DNA of 64,000 nucleotides from an uncultured Alphaproteobacteria bacterium (GTDB taxonomy: Bacteria; Pseudomonadota; Alphaproteobacteria; HIMB59; GCA-002718135). The stretch lies in assembly GCA_902612825.1 (NCBI GenBank), contig CACMET010000007.1, positions 1 to 64,000 of the forward strand, in the 5' to 3' direction. How positions within the stretch are numbered: the stretch's first letter is position 1; the number at the start of each line of letters is the position of its first letter. Position numbers and translations under genes: made by a program. The notes below the pieces were generated by a model. The model saw only the letters and a program-made list of their open reading frames with translations. It was not told the DNA's origin and ran no database searches. Shown in pieces: positions 1 through 9,392 of this stretch.

Positions 1-1014
1 ATGATGCCAGGCAACCACGAATTTTATGAACATTCTTTAAAGTTATGGGAAAATTTAAGTCACGAATTAAATTATAATGTAATGTTTAGCCAACGAGCTC
101 ATGTCTCATTATTTCATAGCCCTGGTGCTAAAGATTCAGTTTCACGGATTTATAATATTATGCGACTCCACGGAACTGATGCAGAACTTTGGGATTTAAA
201 AACTTTAAAGAAAAAAATTCCGCATTTAAATTATCATAATTCTAGATTTCCAATACTTGGAGCTGCAGTTCAAAAAAGAGCAGGCAATGCAAGACACGAT
301 GCAGTTGCATGGGGTTATGCAAGGGCTGCAGATACATTAGGTGTAGACATTCTGCAAAATTGTGAAGTTACAGGTTTTACAAGAAAGAATGGAAATATTG
401 AAAGTATTCAAACTTCAAGAGGAATTATAAAAGGAAAGAAAATAGGATTTGCTGTTGCAGGCAATACTTCAGTATTATGGCAAATGGCAGAATTAGGCAA
501 CCTGCCAATTGAATCCCATAAACTACAAGCATTTGTATCTGAGGCTGTTAAACCACTTCTAGACCAGGTTGTTGTTTATGGTGTAGGTGGTGCGCATTTC
601 TATATATCGCAGTCAGATAAAGGAAGCATGGTGTTTGGTGGCGATCTTGACTGGTATAAATCATATGCTCAAAGAGGAAATCTTCCTATGGTTCAAGATG
701 TTGCCGAAGCGGCCATGGCAATATTTCCTTCACTTGGAAGAATAAGATTACTTCGTCATTGGGCAGGTGTTATGGACATGACAATGGACGGATCATTTTT
801 TATTTGTAAAACGCCAATATCTAATCTCTATTTAAATGCTGGTTGGAACTATGGCGGTTTCAAAGCTAGTCCTGCATCAGGTTGGTATTTTGCAGACTTA
901 ATTGCAAATGAAAGCCCGCATAACTACGTACAAAATCATAATTTAGAAAGATTTGAAAAAGGTATCAATATAGATGAACGTGGTGCAGGACCTGATCCGA
1001 AATTGCACGGTTAA
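1..1014 (+). CDS. soxB: Sarcosine oxidase beta subunit, 5' end missing
   Basis: This is the flavin-bearing beta subunit of heterotetrameric sarcosine oxidase, which oxidises sarcosine to glycine and passes the methyl group to tetrahydrofolate. The 337 visible residues begin inside the protein: the opening LPGN-like segment (MPGNHEFYEHSLKLWE) lies about 80 residues into usual SoxB proteins of about 415 residues, and the N-terminal GxGxxG FAD-binding motif is not in the window. The methionine at base 1 is therefore unlikely to be the true start. The segment RHDAVAWGYARAAD (about residue 98) and the C-terminal GWNYGGFKASPASGW are typical of SoxB. Its stop codon directly abuts the soxD start, so the four sox genes form one operon. 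Confidence 0.93.
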   Translation: MMPGNHEFYEHSLKLWENLSHELNYNVMFSQRAHVSLFHSPGAKDSVSRIYNIMRLHGTDAELWDLKTLKKKIPHLNYHNSRFPILGAAVQKRAGNARHDAVAWGYARAADTLGVDILQNCEVTGFTRKNGNIESIQTSRGIIKGKKIGFAVAGNTSVLWQMAELGNLPIESHKLQAFVSEAVKPLLDQVVVYGVGGAHFYISQSDKGSMVFGGDLDWYKSYAQRGNLPMVQDVAEAAMAIFPSLGRIRLLRHWAGVMDMTMDGSFFICKTPISNLYLNAGWNYGGFKASPASGWYFADLIANESPHNYVQNHNLERFEKGINIDERGAGPDPKLHG

Positions 1015-1299
1015 ATGATTAGAATTAATTGTCCTTATTGTGGTGAAAGAGATCATAGTGAATTTAGTTATGGAGGAGATGCAACAATCAATTATCCTTC
1101 GTTAGATGCATCAGAGAAAGAATGGACTGAAGCTATATTTTTCAGAAAAAATATAAAAGGTTTTCAATTTGAAACATGGCATCATTCTAATGGATGTAGA
1201 ATGTGGTTGGTAGTTGAACGTTCTACAGTCACCCATGAAATAAAAAGTGTCAAACCATGTCATCCGAATTTACAGAAGGTTGTAGAAAATAATAAATGA
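1015..1299 (+). CDS. soxD: Sarcosine oxidase delta subunit
   Basis: This small 94-residue subunit of heterotetrameric sarcosine oxidase binds zinc and has a structural role in the complex. The zinc-ligand pattern is visible: Cys6-x2-Cys9 in CPYCGERDH at the N-terminus, then His56/His57 and Cys61 in the WHHSNGCRMW segment, matching the family. Length is normal. The ATG follows the soxB stop with no gap, and its last four bases (ATGA) also hold the soxA start, so translation of soxB, soxD and soxA is probably coupled. Confidence 0.95.
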   Translation: MIRINCPYCGERDHSEFSYGGDATINYPSLDASEKEWTEAIFFRKNIKGFQFETWHHSNGCRMWLVVERSTVTHEIKSVKPCHPNLQKVVENNK

Positions 1300-4253
1300 A
1301 AACAACAAGATTAGATAATTATGGAAAAATTAATAGAGATAAAATTCTATCCTTTAGTTGGGATAAAAAGAATTACAAAGGTTTTGAAGGAGATACTCTA
1401 GCATCAGCATTACTTGCAAATAATATTGGTATAGTTGGCAGAAGTTTTAAATATCATAGACCAAGAGGAATATTCTCTAGTGGAGTCGAGGAATCCGGTG
1501 CCTTAGTTACTGTTGGTTCAAAAGATAGAAGAGATCCAAATGTACGAGCAACAACACAAGAATTATATAATGGTTTGGAAGCAAGTGGTCAAAATGCATT
1601 CCCAAATGTAAATTTTGATCTAGCGGGGATAAATAATTACTTAGGTAGATTTTTTGCAGCTGGCTTTTATTATAAAACTTTTATGGGAATACCTCCATTT
1701 GAATGGGGTAGAGGTACAGCTATATGGATGTTTTTCGAAAAATTTATTAGAAAAGCGGCGGGAATGGGAAGTGCTTCTGGGTTACCTGATCCAGATTCTT
1801 ATGAACATGCTCATGATTTTTGTGATTTAATTGTTGTAGGATCAGGACCTGCTGGTGTTGCAGCTGCAATAGAGGCAGCAGAAAAAAAATTAGATGTTAT
1901 TTTAGTTGAGCAAGATAGTCTTATTGGAGGAAATCAACTTGCAGAAAATGATTTTGATAACTCACAAATTAAAAATCAACTTGAAAATCTAGGCATAAAA
2001 ATAATGACTAGAACTACTGCATTCGGATTATATGATAATTGCGTTGTTGGTTTATTAGAGAGAGTAACAGACCATATATCAGCACCAAATGTAAACACTC
2101 CACGCCAAAGATTTTGGACCATTAGAGCAAAGCATATAATTGTTGGTGCTGGAGCAATTGAAAGACACATTGCGTTTAATAATAATGATATTCCTGGTGT
2201 AATGACCGTAAATGCATCAAAACATTATTTGAATAGATATGGCGTACTCACTGGAAAAAGAATTGTGATAGCTACAAATAATGACTCTGTTTATGAAACA
2301 GCACATCAATTATCAGAAGCTGGGGCCAATGTAACTGTTCTTGATTCACGAACTAATTTTGAAATTGAAACAAATAAAAGTTTTGAAATTAGAAAAGGGT
2401 ATGTACCTTATAATATTAATGGTTCAAAAAAAATTGATAGTTTAGATATATCAAAAAGTGAAACTATTAATAAATCTGAAACTATAAATTGTGATCAGGT
2501 TCTATTATCAGGTGGCTGGTCACCTGCTGTACATTTGTTATCTCACAGAGGCGTAAAGCCTAAATGGGATTATAACAATGCTTGTTTTTTACCAAGTGAT
2601 ACAAAAGAAAATATTACAATGGTAGGTTCTTCTAGAGGTTTATGGAATAAAAATGATTGTATTGCTTCTGGGATAGCAGGAACTACTGATGCGTTGAACC
2701 GTTTAGGTATTTCTAAAACAAATTATTTTTTCCCAAAACCTGGTGGATGGAAAAATCCCATACAACCACTTTATGAAGTAAAATATAAAAAATCTAGATC
2801 AAAAAGTTTTGTAGATTATCAACATGATGTAACGACAGATGACGTAAGACTCGCACATCGTGAAGGTTTCATTTCGGTAGAACATCTTAAAAGATACACA
2901 ACTTTAGGTATGGCAAACGATCAAGGAAAAATGGGAAATATCATTGGATTATCTTTAATGGCTGAACTTTTAAATAAAGAAATTCCAGAAGTTGGAACCA
3001 CTGTTTTTAGACCTCCTTATACTCCTGTATCTATAGGTGCCTTAAGCGGAAGAAATGTTGGAAAACATTTTAGGCCGTTAAGAGTAACGCCAATGCATCA
3101 ATGGAATATTGATCATGGTGCAAAAATGATTGAAGTTGGATTGTATCAAAGACCTTGGTATTATCCCAAAGAAAATGAAACTTTAAGTGACTCTTATATA
3201 AGAGAAGCATCAACAGTAAGAAAAACAGTTGGAATTTGTGATGTAACATCACTAGGCAAAATTGCTATTCAAGGACCAGACTCCACCGAATTTTTAAATA
3301 GAATTTATTCGAATGGTTTTTCTAAACTACAAGTTGGAAAAGCTAGATACGGTATCATGTTGCGTGATGACGGTATTGTAATGGATGATGGCACATCTTG
3401 GAGATTAGCAGAAAATGAATATTTTATGACGACGTCTACAGGTGAAGCTGCAAAAGTGATGTCATGGTTAGAAGAATTACTTCAAACTAGATGGACAGAT
3501 CTTAATGTTAATGTGACTAGTGTTTCTGAACAATGGGCAGGCGTATCAGTTGCGGGACCTAAATCTAGAGAAGTTCTCAATAATTGTGTCGATGATTCTA
3601 TGGTTATAACTAATAATAACTTACCTTTTATGGGTGTTACTTCAACATTTCTTAAAGGTAATATTCCTTGTAGGATTGCAAGAATTAGTTTTTCCGGCGA
3701 ATTAGCTTTTGAAGTTTATGTCAAATCAGATTTTGCCAATACAATGATGGACTTACTTTGGGAAAATGCAAAAAAATATGATGGATGCTTATATGGATTA
3801 GAAGCTTTAGGTGCACTTAGAGTTGAAAAAGGTCATGTAACAGCTGCTGAGCTTGATGGGAGGGTAACAATTGATGATGCAGGTTTAAGCAAAATGGCAT
3901 CTACAAAAAAATCATATATTGGAAGCGCAATGAGAAAACGAGGAGTTTTAAAAAATAATGATCGTGAAATTCTAGTAGGCTTCTTTCCTACAAACCTAAA
4001 AGAAACTTTTAATGCTGGAACTATTGTCTGTGAAAAAAATAATATTAAAGGACAGGGTATCGGAAGAATTACTTCAGTTACTTATTCTCCTGAACTTGGA
4101 CATTGGATTGGATTAGGTTTTGTCAAGGGTGGTTTAGATAAATGGAAAGATACCAATTTAGTTGGGGCAGATCCTGTAAGAAATAAACAAATGAATTTAA
4201 AAGTTGTTTCACCACATATGATTGATCCTAAAGGAGAACGAATGTATGCATAG
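1296..4253 (+). CDS. soxA: Sarcosine oxidase alpha subunit
   Basis: This 985-residue alpha subunit is of usual full length (about 1000). Domain order seen: an N-terminal ferredoxin-like/2Fe-2S_4-type region (residues 1-100, with FEGDTLASALLANN and FKYHRPRGIFSSG), a dinucleotide-binding domain with GSGPAG at residues 182-187, and from about residue 590 a C-terminal aminomethyltransferase (GcvT)-like domain that handles the methyl group with tetrahydrofolate. In the family the alpha subunit holds NAD+ and folate sites, and the complex makes glycine, H2O2 and methylene-tetrahydrofolate. The gene overlaps soxD by 4 nt and soxG by 8 nt. In marine bacteria it usually completes the glycine betaine to glycine route, but the upstream demethylation steps are not in this window. 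Confidence 0.95.
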   Translation: MKTTRLDNYGKINRDKILSFSWDKKNYKGFEGDTLASALLANNIGIVGRSFKYHRPRGIFSSGVEESGALVTVGSKDRRDPNVRATTQELYNGLEASGQNAFPNVNFDLAGINNYLGRFFAAGFYYKTFMGIPPFEWGRGTAIWMFFEKFIRKAAGMGSASGLPDPDSYEHAHDFCDLIVVGSGPAGVAAAIEAAEKKLDVILVEQDSLIGGNQLAENDFDNSQIKNQLENLGIKIMTRTTAFGLYDNCVVGLLERVTDHISAPNVNTPRQRFWTIRAKHIIVGAGAIERHIAFNNNDIPGVMTVNASKHYLNRYGVLTGKRIVIATNNDSVYETAHQLSEAGANVTVLDSRTNFEIETNKSFEIRKGYVPYNINGSKKIDSLDISKSETINKSETINCDQVLLSGGWSPAVHLLSHRGVKPKWDYNNACFLPSDTKENITMVGSSRGLWNKNDCIASGIAGTTDALNRLGISKTNYFFPKPGGWKNPIQPLYEVKYKKSRSKSFVDYQHDVTTDDVRLAHREGFISVEHLKRYTTLGMANDQGKMGNIIGLSLMAELLNKEIPEVGTTVFRPPYTPVSIGALSGRNVGKHFRPLRVTPMHQWNIDHGAKMIEVGLYQRPWYYPKENETLSDSYIREASTVRKTVGICDVTSLGKIAIQGPDSTEFLNRIYSNGFSKLQVGKARYGIMLRDDGIVMDDGTSWRLAENEYFMTTSTGEAAKVMSWLEELLQTRWTDLNVNVTSVSEQWAGVSVAGPKSREVLNNCVDDSMVITNNNLPFMGVTSTFLKGNIPCRIARISFSGELAFEVYVKSDFANTMMDLLWENAKKYDGCLYGLEALGALRVEKGHVTAAELDGRVTIDDAGLSKMASTKKSYIGSAMRKRGVLKNNDREILVGFFPTNLKETFNAGTIVCEKNNIKGQGIGRITSVTYSPELGHWIGLGFVKGGLDKWKDTNLVGADPVRNKQMNLKVVSPHMIDPKGERMYA

Positions 4254-4809
4254 ACATTCTGCACTAGAAACAATTTATAAGGTTGGAAAATATTCATCAA
4301 GCGAGAAACAATCTCTAACATTTAAAGAATTAAAAAGTTTAGAAATTTTACAAATTGCTTGTTGGCCTGACAAAATTGATGAAATGAATAATTTAATATC
4401 AAAAAAACTAAAAATTAAAAATATTCCTAGTTTTAATAAAGGGATAATTTTTGAAAATAAATCATTATGGAGAATGGAACCTTTGAAATGGTGGCTATTT
4501 AATAAAGAAATTGAAATAAGTGAGCAAATCGCAACAATTTTAGACATGTCTCATGCTTTCACAGGTATTGAAATTACAGGAGATAATTCATCATTATTTT
4601 TAAATAGACATCTTCCAATTGATTTAAGAGCTAGGAATTTTCCAGATCTATCATCTGCTAGCACAGCCATTCATCATGTCAGTGTTAAGTTATTTAAAAT
4701 ATCCTCTAATAATTACTGTCTATACATACCAAGAGGTTTTGCCTTATCAATTTGGGAGATCCTTCTTGAAACAGCAGATCAGTTTGGATATGAAGTATTA
4801 GAGAGATAA
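4246..4809 (+). CDS. soxG: Sarcosine oxidase gamma subunit
   Basis: This is the fourth subunit of the heterotetrameric sarcosine oxidase, about 187 residues, related to the GcvT/YgfZ fold. The start is placed at ATG 4246 because AAGGAG at 4231-4236 lies 9 nt upstream; an in-frame TTG at 4222 would put this motif inside the gene. Recognisable family segments are LDMSHAFTGIEITGDNS and the LPIDLRARNFP stretch near the middle. The start sits inside the last codons of soxA, as is usual for this operon. The gene ends the sox operon; the next gene starts 19 nt later. Confidence 0.9.
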   Translation: MHRHSALETIYKVGKYSSSEKQSLTFKELKSLEILQIACWPDKIDEMNNLISKKLKIKNIPSFNKGIIFENKSLWRMEPLKWWLFNKEIEISEQIATILDMSHAFTGIEITGDNSSLFLNRHLPIDLRARNFPDLSSASTAIHHVSVKLFKISSNNYCLYIPRGFALSIWEILLETADQFGYEVLER

Positions 4810-4828
4810 AGAGATTATCTAAAAAATT

Positions 4829-6004
4829 ATGATTTTTTCAAAAGAAGAATTTAATTCAAGAATCGCAAAAGTAAAACAGTCTATGAATAAAAGAGGTGTT
4901 GATATTCTATTAACTACTGATCCCTCTAATATGAATTATCTAACTGGCTATGATGGATGGTCATTTTATGTTCCACAAGGAGTAATAATTTCTATAGATG
5001 AAGATCAACCATTTTGGTTTGGAAGAAAGCAAGATTCGAATGGTGCAAGGATTACAACTTTTTTAAATGAAGAAAATATATTTGGTTATCCTGAGCGACT
5101 TATTCAATCACCACCATTACATCCATATGATTATGTAGTTAAATTATTTAAAGACAAAAATTGGTCAAGTAAAAATATTGGCGTCGAAATGGATAGCTAT
5201 TATTATACTGCAGAAAATCATAGGAGATTAAAAGATAATTTAACGAATGCTAAATTTATTAATGCACATCTTCTAATTAATTGGGTAAGATATGTAAAAT
5301 CTGAAAATGAAATAAAATTTATGAAAGATGCTGGCACACTTGTGAAAGCAGGAATGACAACAGCATTTGATTCAATAAAAGAAGGTATAAAACAAAGTAC
5401 AGTTGCAGGAAAAATTCAAAATACTCTCATTGCTGGAAATGATTCAACACAAATTGGAGGAGAATATTCAGGTTTAGGTATAATACTTGCAAGTGGAAGA
5501 TCAGCATCAGCATCACACTTAACTCCTAGTGATAAAAAATTTGAAAATAATGAAGGAACAATTATTGAATTAGGTGGTGTGAAACATCGTTATCACTGTG
5601 CCTTATCCAGAACTGTGTATGTTGGTAAACCTGATCCAAAGATATCGGATACATTAAAAATAACAAACGAAGGTATTGAGAAAGCTTTAGAACAAACAAA
5701 CCCAGGAAATAGTTGTCATAATGTTGCAGTTGCTTTTTGGTCAGTATTAGAAAAATATGGATTAGAAAAAGAGTCAAGAGCTGGTTACTCAATTGGTATT
5801 GGTTATCCTCCTGATTGGGGAGAACACACACTTAGTATCCGGAAAAATGAAAAGACACTTTTAGAACCTAATGTTACTTTTCATCTTATGTGTGGAATGT
5901 GGATGGATACCTGGGGATTAGAACTAAGTGAGTCAGTTAGAGTAACAGAATCAGGTTACGAGTTACTTACTCAAGTCCCAAGAGATTTGCATTTAGTAAA
6001 TTAA
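4829..6004 (+). CDS. doeA: M24-family hydrolase, ectoine hydrolase-like (metal-free)
   Basis: This 391-residue protein has the two-domain creatinase/prolidase (pita-bread) fold. NYLTGYDGWSFYVPQ, GYPPDWGEHTLSI and the closing VPRDL resemble ectoine hydrolase DoeA/EutD, which opens the ectoine ring to N-acetyl-diaminobutyrate. The five metal ligands of M24 peptidases are mostly replaced: IIELGG holds Glu where Asp is usual, RYHCALSRT lacks the second Asp, and GYSIGIG has Tyr for the usual His. This is expected for metal-free members such as DoeA and creatinase. The partner deacetylase DoeB is not here. Because it sits 19 nt after soxG, a creatinase-like role releasing sarcosine is the main alternative. 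The family call is firm; the substrate is not. Confidence 0.72.
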   Translation: MIFSKEEFNSRIAKVKQSMNKRGVDILLTTDPSNMNYLTGYDGWSFYVPQGVIISIDEDQPFWFGRKQDSNGARITTFLNEENIFGYPERLIQSPPLHPYDYVVKLFKDKNWSSKNIGVEMDSYYYTAENHRRLKDNLTNAKFINAHLLINWVRYVKSENEIKFMKDAGTLVKAGMTTAFDSIKEGIKQSTVAGKIQNTLIAGNDSTQIGGEYSGLGIILASGRSASASHLTPSDKKFENNEGTIIELGGVKHRYHCALSRTVYVGKPDPKISDTLKITNEGIEKALEQTNPGNSCHNVAVAFWSVLEKYGLEKESRAGYSIGIGYPPDWGEHTLSIRKNEKTLLEPNVTFHLMCGMWMDTWGLELSESVRVTESGYELLTQVPRDLHLVN

Positions 6005-6717
6005 TCATTTGCATCACCACCTCCAGCACCTTTGGCTCTAGATTCCTCTGACTCAGGTACAAAAGTTCTAAAAGCTATCTTAGATATTTGATCCCAAGAT
6101 TTTTTATCAGGATTTATGCCTTCAGATAGCAAATTATTTATATTTGATGATGGAATATTAATATCTAACTTTTGTTCATTTAAAATATTTTTTGTAAGTA
6201 AAAGATCAAAATTTCTTTGATAATTTGTAGAGATAATATCTCTATTAATACTAATATTTTTATTTGTTATTTGTGCATCAACTTTTTGATCTAACAAAAA
6301 CTGTGAATTGATATTTTTTTTTGCATACTTATAAAGCAAAGGTATTAGGAATATGGGATCATTGCAATTTTTTAAAGTTAATTTTAAATTTTCTTTTTTA
6401 TCTACTTTTGATATCAAATAATCAATTAATCCTGGCCCTATCATCAATGAAGACTTATTTTTACAATTAAACTCATCATTTATATTTGATGGATCTATAC
6501 TAGCATTAAAAGTGTTATCTAATTCTTTAATTTTTAATGTTAATAATTTGATTCCGTCTAAACCAAGTATTTCAAGCCAAGTTGTAATAAATGCAGCATC
6601 TTCATCTGATCCATAAGTGAACCCTAATCCTGAAAAAGCTCTCTGTGAATTAGTGTAGACTTCATAATAGGAGTAACTCACAGATATTAATATGAATTCA
6701 TTGTTGCAAAACCCCAT
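6001..6717 (-). CDS. Uncharacterised protein, DUF3726-like
   Basis: A 238-residue protein of unknown function. The N-terminus (NEFILISVSYSYYEVYTNSQRAF, then TWLEILGLDG) resembles the start of DUF3726 proteins, which carry an NEIE...A.RGAG...E.G.A..WL pattern; this assignment is from memory of the family and is tentative. No signal peptide, membrane segment or catalytic motif is visible. The C-terminus reads SRAKGAGGGDAND, a small glycine-rich tail. The start lies 31 nt inside the 3' end of the upstream 554-residue gene, so the two are cotranscribed. It converges on the M24 gene with a 4-nt overlap of stop codons (TTAA at 6001-6004). Confidence 0.6.
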   Translation of the reverse strand: MGFCNNEFILISVSYSYYEVYTNSQRAFSGLGFTYGSDEDAAFITTWLEILGLDGIKLLTLKIKELDNTFNASIDPSNINDEFNCKNKSSLMIGPGLIDYLISKVDKKENLKLTLKNCNDPIFLIPLLYKYAKKNINSQFLLDQKVDAQITNKNISINRDIISTNYQRNFDLLLTKNILNEQKLDINIPSSNINNLLSEGINPDKKSWDQISKIAFRTFVPESEESRAKGAGGGDAND

Positions 6718-8351
6718 TCATCAACATTTTTATTATTTAGATCTGATAAATAAGGAGCTCCAGAAAAAAAACTTACTCTTAACCATCTATCTGACTTAGG
6801 ATCATATCGATTGGCACCAAAAAAAGATAATTTAAATCTTAACATATCAATTGGTATTGTTTTTTTATCGAGAACATTATCTTGAACTTCCGAATAAGGA
6901 TAATTTTTTAAAGATTGTATTCTTTTAACAATTCCTCTGTATTCAGGATGTGTTAATAAAAATTCACAAATTAATTGATTTTCATCTACATTTTTTATTT
7001 GCTTAAATAAGTCACTGACCATTTTTGCAATTCCTAAATTTTGCTCCAATTCACTTCCATGCTCATTATATCTTTCACCCAGCCTAGGTTCTAACTTTGC
7101 TGCTGAAACATACCAAAATAAATAATTGCTATCTTTGTTATTAAAATCAATATCTTTTATCCAAGAATATTTATCATTGATTATTTTTTTTAAATCTCCG
7201 ATAGATTGATTCCCATCAATTTCCATTATCTCCTGATCTGCCATATCTTCTGCTAACTCTTCTGATATTTGAGGATACAATTCAATTAGTTGTACTCTTG
7301 CAATTTCTTGAGTATCATTATTAAAATTTGAATCACAATAATCTAGAATATCTAACCATTTAAATTTTTGAGAAAGATCTAAGTCATTAATGTATGAAAT
7401 ATATTCTTTTAAATCTTCAGTAGTTAATTTATTTTTATTAATTTGGAATTCATCACTTGTGTTTACTTCTTCAAGGTAATTAAGAGCTTTATTCAACAGT
7501 TTTTTATATTTTTCGAAAATTATACTATCTAACTCAATTTGAGAAATTTCTTCTAATGTCTTTGTGTACTGTTTCATCCACTTATTAATCAACTTTGGAT
7601 GTTTAATGATAAAAGGTGCCATACCTAAACCTGTTGAGTTACCAATACCTAAATGTTGTTTAATTTTTCTATCTAACTTTACTGCTTTTTTTGGGTTTAT
7701 TTGCCTTGCAACATGTTCAACTAATTCAATACTGAATTCTCTAATTAAATAAACTGATAACATTTCTGCTCTAAAGGGCTGATTAAAAACAGTTGTATTT
7801 TTTGTATTAGTAAAATCTGATAATCCAAATTTACCACTACCATAAACAGCAGTAGTTCTTAACAAATAGCCAACTTTATTTATTTCGTAAATATCTGGCT
7901 GATTACCATTTGAAAGACAATCAACAACATACTGAAACAATCTTACACTTTTATTTGCTCTGCTAAGAATTAATTCATTTGGTGAATTGCGACCTGATTC
8001 TTGTAGAGGAATTGTTTTTTTTAATCTAATTAGATCTTCATTAGATAATTTACCTACATGTAATGTATAGGCTGTATCCCATTTACTAGCGATAACTCTA
8101 TCACTTCTATCCTTATCATCTAGAAAAGCAGAGAAACATACAAGTGAATAAGTTTGCTTATTAATAATTATTTCATAAACAACCGTCCCGAAACCATATT
8201 TATCTAAATCAAATTTTGACTTATGTATTTCCCAGTTGTCGTTGATCAACCTTCTTAACATACTTCTGGAAAAACTAAGGCGAGAAGGATAACGTGAACC
8301 CATTCTTGATAGTTTCATGTAGTTAACGTTTTCTCTTACTTTTTGTAACAT
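6687..8351 (-). CDS. Conserved-looking protein of unknown function (554 aa)
   Basis: I do not recognise a characterised family. The protein is soluble-looking, with no signal peptide or transmembrane stretch. Striking features are a basic N-terminus (SRMGSRYPSRLSFSRSMLRR), a central glycine-rich GIGNSTGLGMAPFIIKHP segment (about residues 240-257), a helical charged middle part and a C-terminal NRYDPKSDRWLRVSFFSGAPYL motif. An in-frame ATG at 8318 (MKLSRMG) is an alternative start. It is the first gene of a two-gene minus-strand operon with the DUF3726-like gene, divergent from an M19-type peptidase gene 54 bp away and facing the M24 hydrolase gene. The company of peptidase-fold enzymes hints at a role with an amino-acid derivative; this is inference. 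Confidence 0.7.
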   Translation of the reverse strand: MLQKVRENVNYMKLSRMGSRYPSRLSFSRSMLRRLINDNWEIHKSKFDLDKYGFGTVVYEIIINKQTYSLVCFSAFLDDKDRSDRVIASKWDTAYTLHVGKLSNEDLIRLKKTIPLQESGRNSPNELILSRANKSVRLFQYVVDCLSNGNQPDIYEINKVGYLLRTTAVYGSGKFGLSDFTNTKNTTVFNQPFRAEMLSVYLIREFSIELVEHVARQINPKKAVKLDRKIKQHLGIGNSTGLGMAPFIIKHPKLINKWMKQYTKTLEEISQIELDSIIFEKYKKLLNKALNYLEEVNTSDEFQINKNKLTTEDLKEYISYINDLDLSQKFKWLDILDYCDSNFNNDTQEIARVQLIELYPQISEELAEDMADQEIMEIDGNQSIGDLKKIINDKYSWIKDIDFNNKDSNYLFWYVSAAKLEPRLGERYNEHGSELEQNLGIAKMVSDLFKQIKNVDENQLICEFLLTHPEYRGIVKRIQSLKNYPYSEVQDNVLDKKTIPIDMLRFKLSFFGANRYDPKSDRWLRVSFFSGAPYLSDLNNKNVDEWGFATMNSY

Positions 8352-8405
8352 TTATTAAATATCTATAGTTAATTTTGGTTTTTTCATTAATAGAAGTATT
8401 AATCT

Positions 8406-9392
8406 ATGTCAAAAATAAGTGAAGATATACTTCTAATTGATGGATTGGAATATTGTAACTGGAATAGGGAATTATTTGAAAATGCCCACCAAGCTAGATT
8501 AACTGCAATTCATGCGACATTAGTGTATTGGGAAAATACTGAAGAGTCTTTTGAAAAAATAAATTATTGGCACCGTCTTTTTAAAGAGCATCATGATATT
8601 ATTGCTCATGCAAAAACTACCGAAGATATTTTGGATGCTAAAAAAAATAATAAAGTTGCAATTATTTTTGGTTTTCAAAATTCTGCTCCTATTGCGAATG
8701 ATATATTTTTAATTGAAAAATTTTTTGAAGCAGGTGTAAGATTTATGCAACTCACCTATAATAATCAAACCCCACTTGCTGGAGGCTGTTTTGAACCTAA
8801 AGACTCAGGTGTTTCACGATTTGGAAAAGCTGTTATTGAAGAAATGAATAGACTTGGCATGATTGTAGATTTAAGTCATGCAGGAAAGCAAACTTGTCTT
8901 GATGCTATTGAAGTCTCAAATAAACCTGTGGCAATTTCTCATGCTAACCCAAATTTCTTTCATAAATCTAAAAGAAACATTGATACTGATATTTTACAAA
9001 AACTTGTTAAAAAAAATGGTTTTATTGGGTTAAGTTTATATCCTTACCATCTTAAGAATTTAGGTGATTGTTCCATAGAAGATTTTTGTGAAATGATTAA
9101 GGAGCTATTAAACCTAATTGGCGAAGACAATATTGGAATAGGGTCTGATCTTTGTTTAAATTGGCCTGATGATGTAGTTATGTGGATGAGAAATGGAAAG
9201 TGGACCAAAAATATCGACTATGGAGAATCTAAAGATAAAAATCCAAAATGGCCTAAGTTACCAAGTTGGTATAAGCAACCAAGTGACTTAAATAATTTAT
9301 TTTATTTAATGTGTGAAAATAATATTCCAGAAAAAGTTTCTACAAAAATAATAGGTCAGAATTGGTTTAACTTCATGAAAAATCAATTTTAG
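8406..9392 (+). CDS. M19 renal-dipeptidase-family protein with altered metal site
   Basis: This 328-residue TIM-barrel protein belongs to the membrane dipeptidase (M19) family of the amidohydrolase superfamily. Known M19 enzymes bind two zinc ions through HxD, Glu, two His and Asp. Here the HxD position reads DGLEY (Leu14, Tyr16) and the bridging Glu is Gln91 in IFGFQNSAP, whereas His158 (DLSHAG), His179 (ISHANPN) and Asp248 (IGSDLC) remain. So the second metal site and perhaps the first is lost. Fold assignment is sure; dipeptidase activity is not. It is divergent from the uncharacterised pair, and its stop overlaps that of the EamA gene by 4 nt (TTAG, 9389-9392). Confidence 0.82.
   Translation: MSKISEDILLIDGLEYCNWNRELFENAHQARLTAIHATLVYWENTEESFEKINYWHRLFKEHHDIIAHAKTTEDILDAKKNNKVAIIFGFQNSAPIANDIFLIEKFFEAGVRFMQLTYNNQTPLAGGCFEPKDSGVSRFGKAVIEEMNRLGMIVDLSHAGKQTCLDAIEVSNKPVAISHANPNFFHKSKRNIDTDILQKLVKKNGFIGLSLYPYHLKNLGDCSIEDFCEMIKELLNLIGEDNIGIGSDLCLNWPDDVVMWMRNGKWTKNIDYGESKDKNPKWPKLPSWYKQPSDLNNLFYLMCENNIPEKVSTKIIGQNWFNFMKNQF

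Noticed and set aside
1976-2170. Small open frame on the opposite strand of soxA
   Set aside because: It lies wholly within a well-conserved gene, has no ribosome-binding site and no recognisable protein features; the same holds for the other antisense frames inside real genes.
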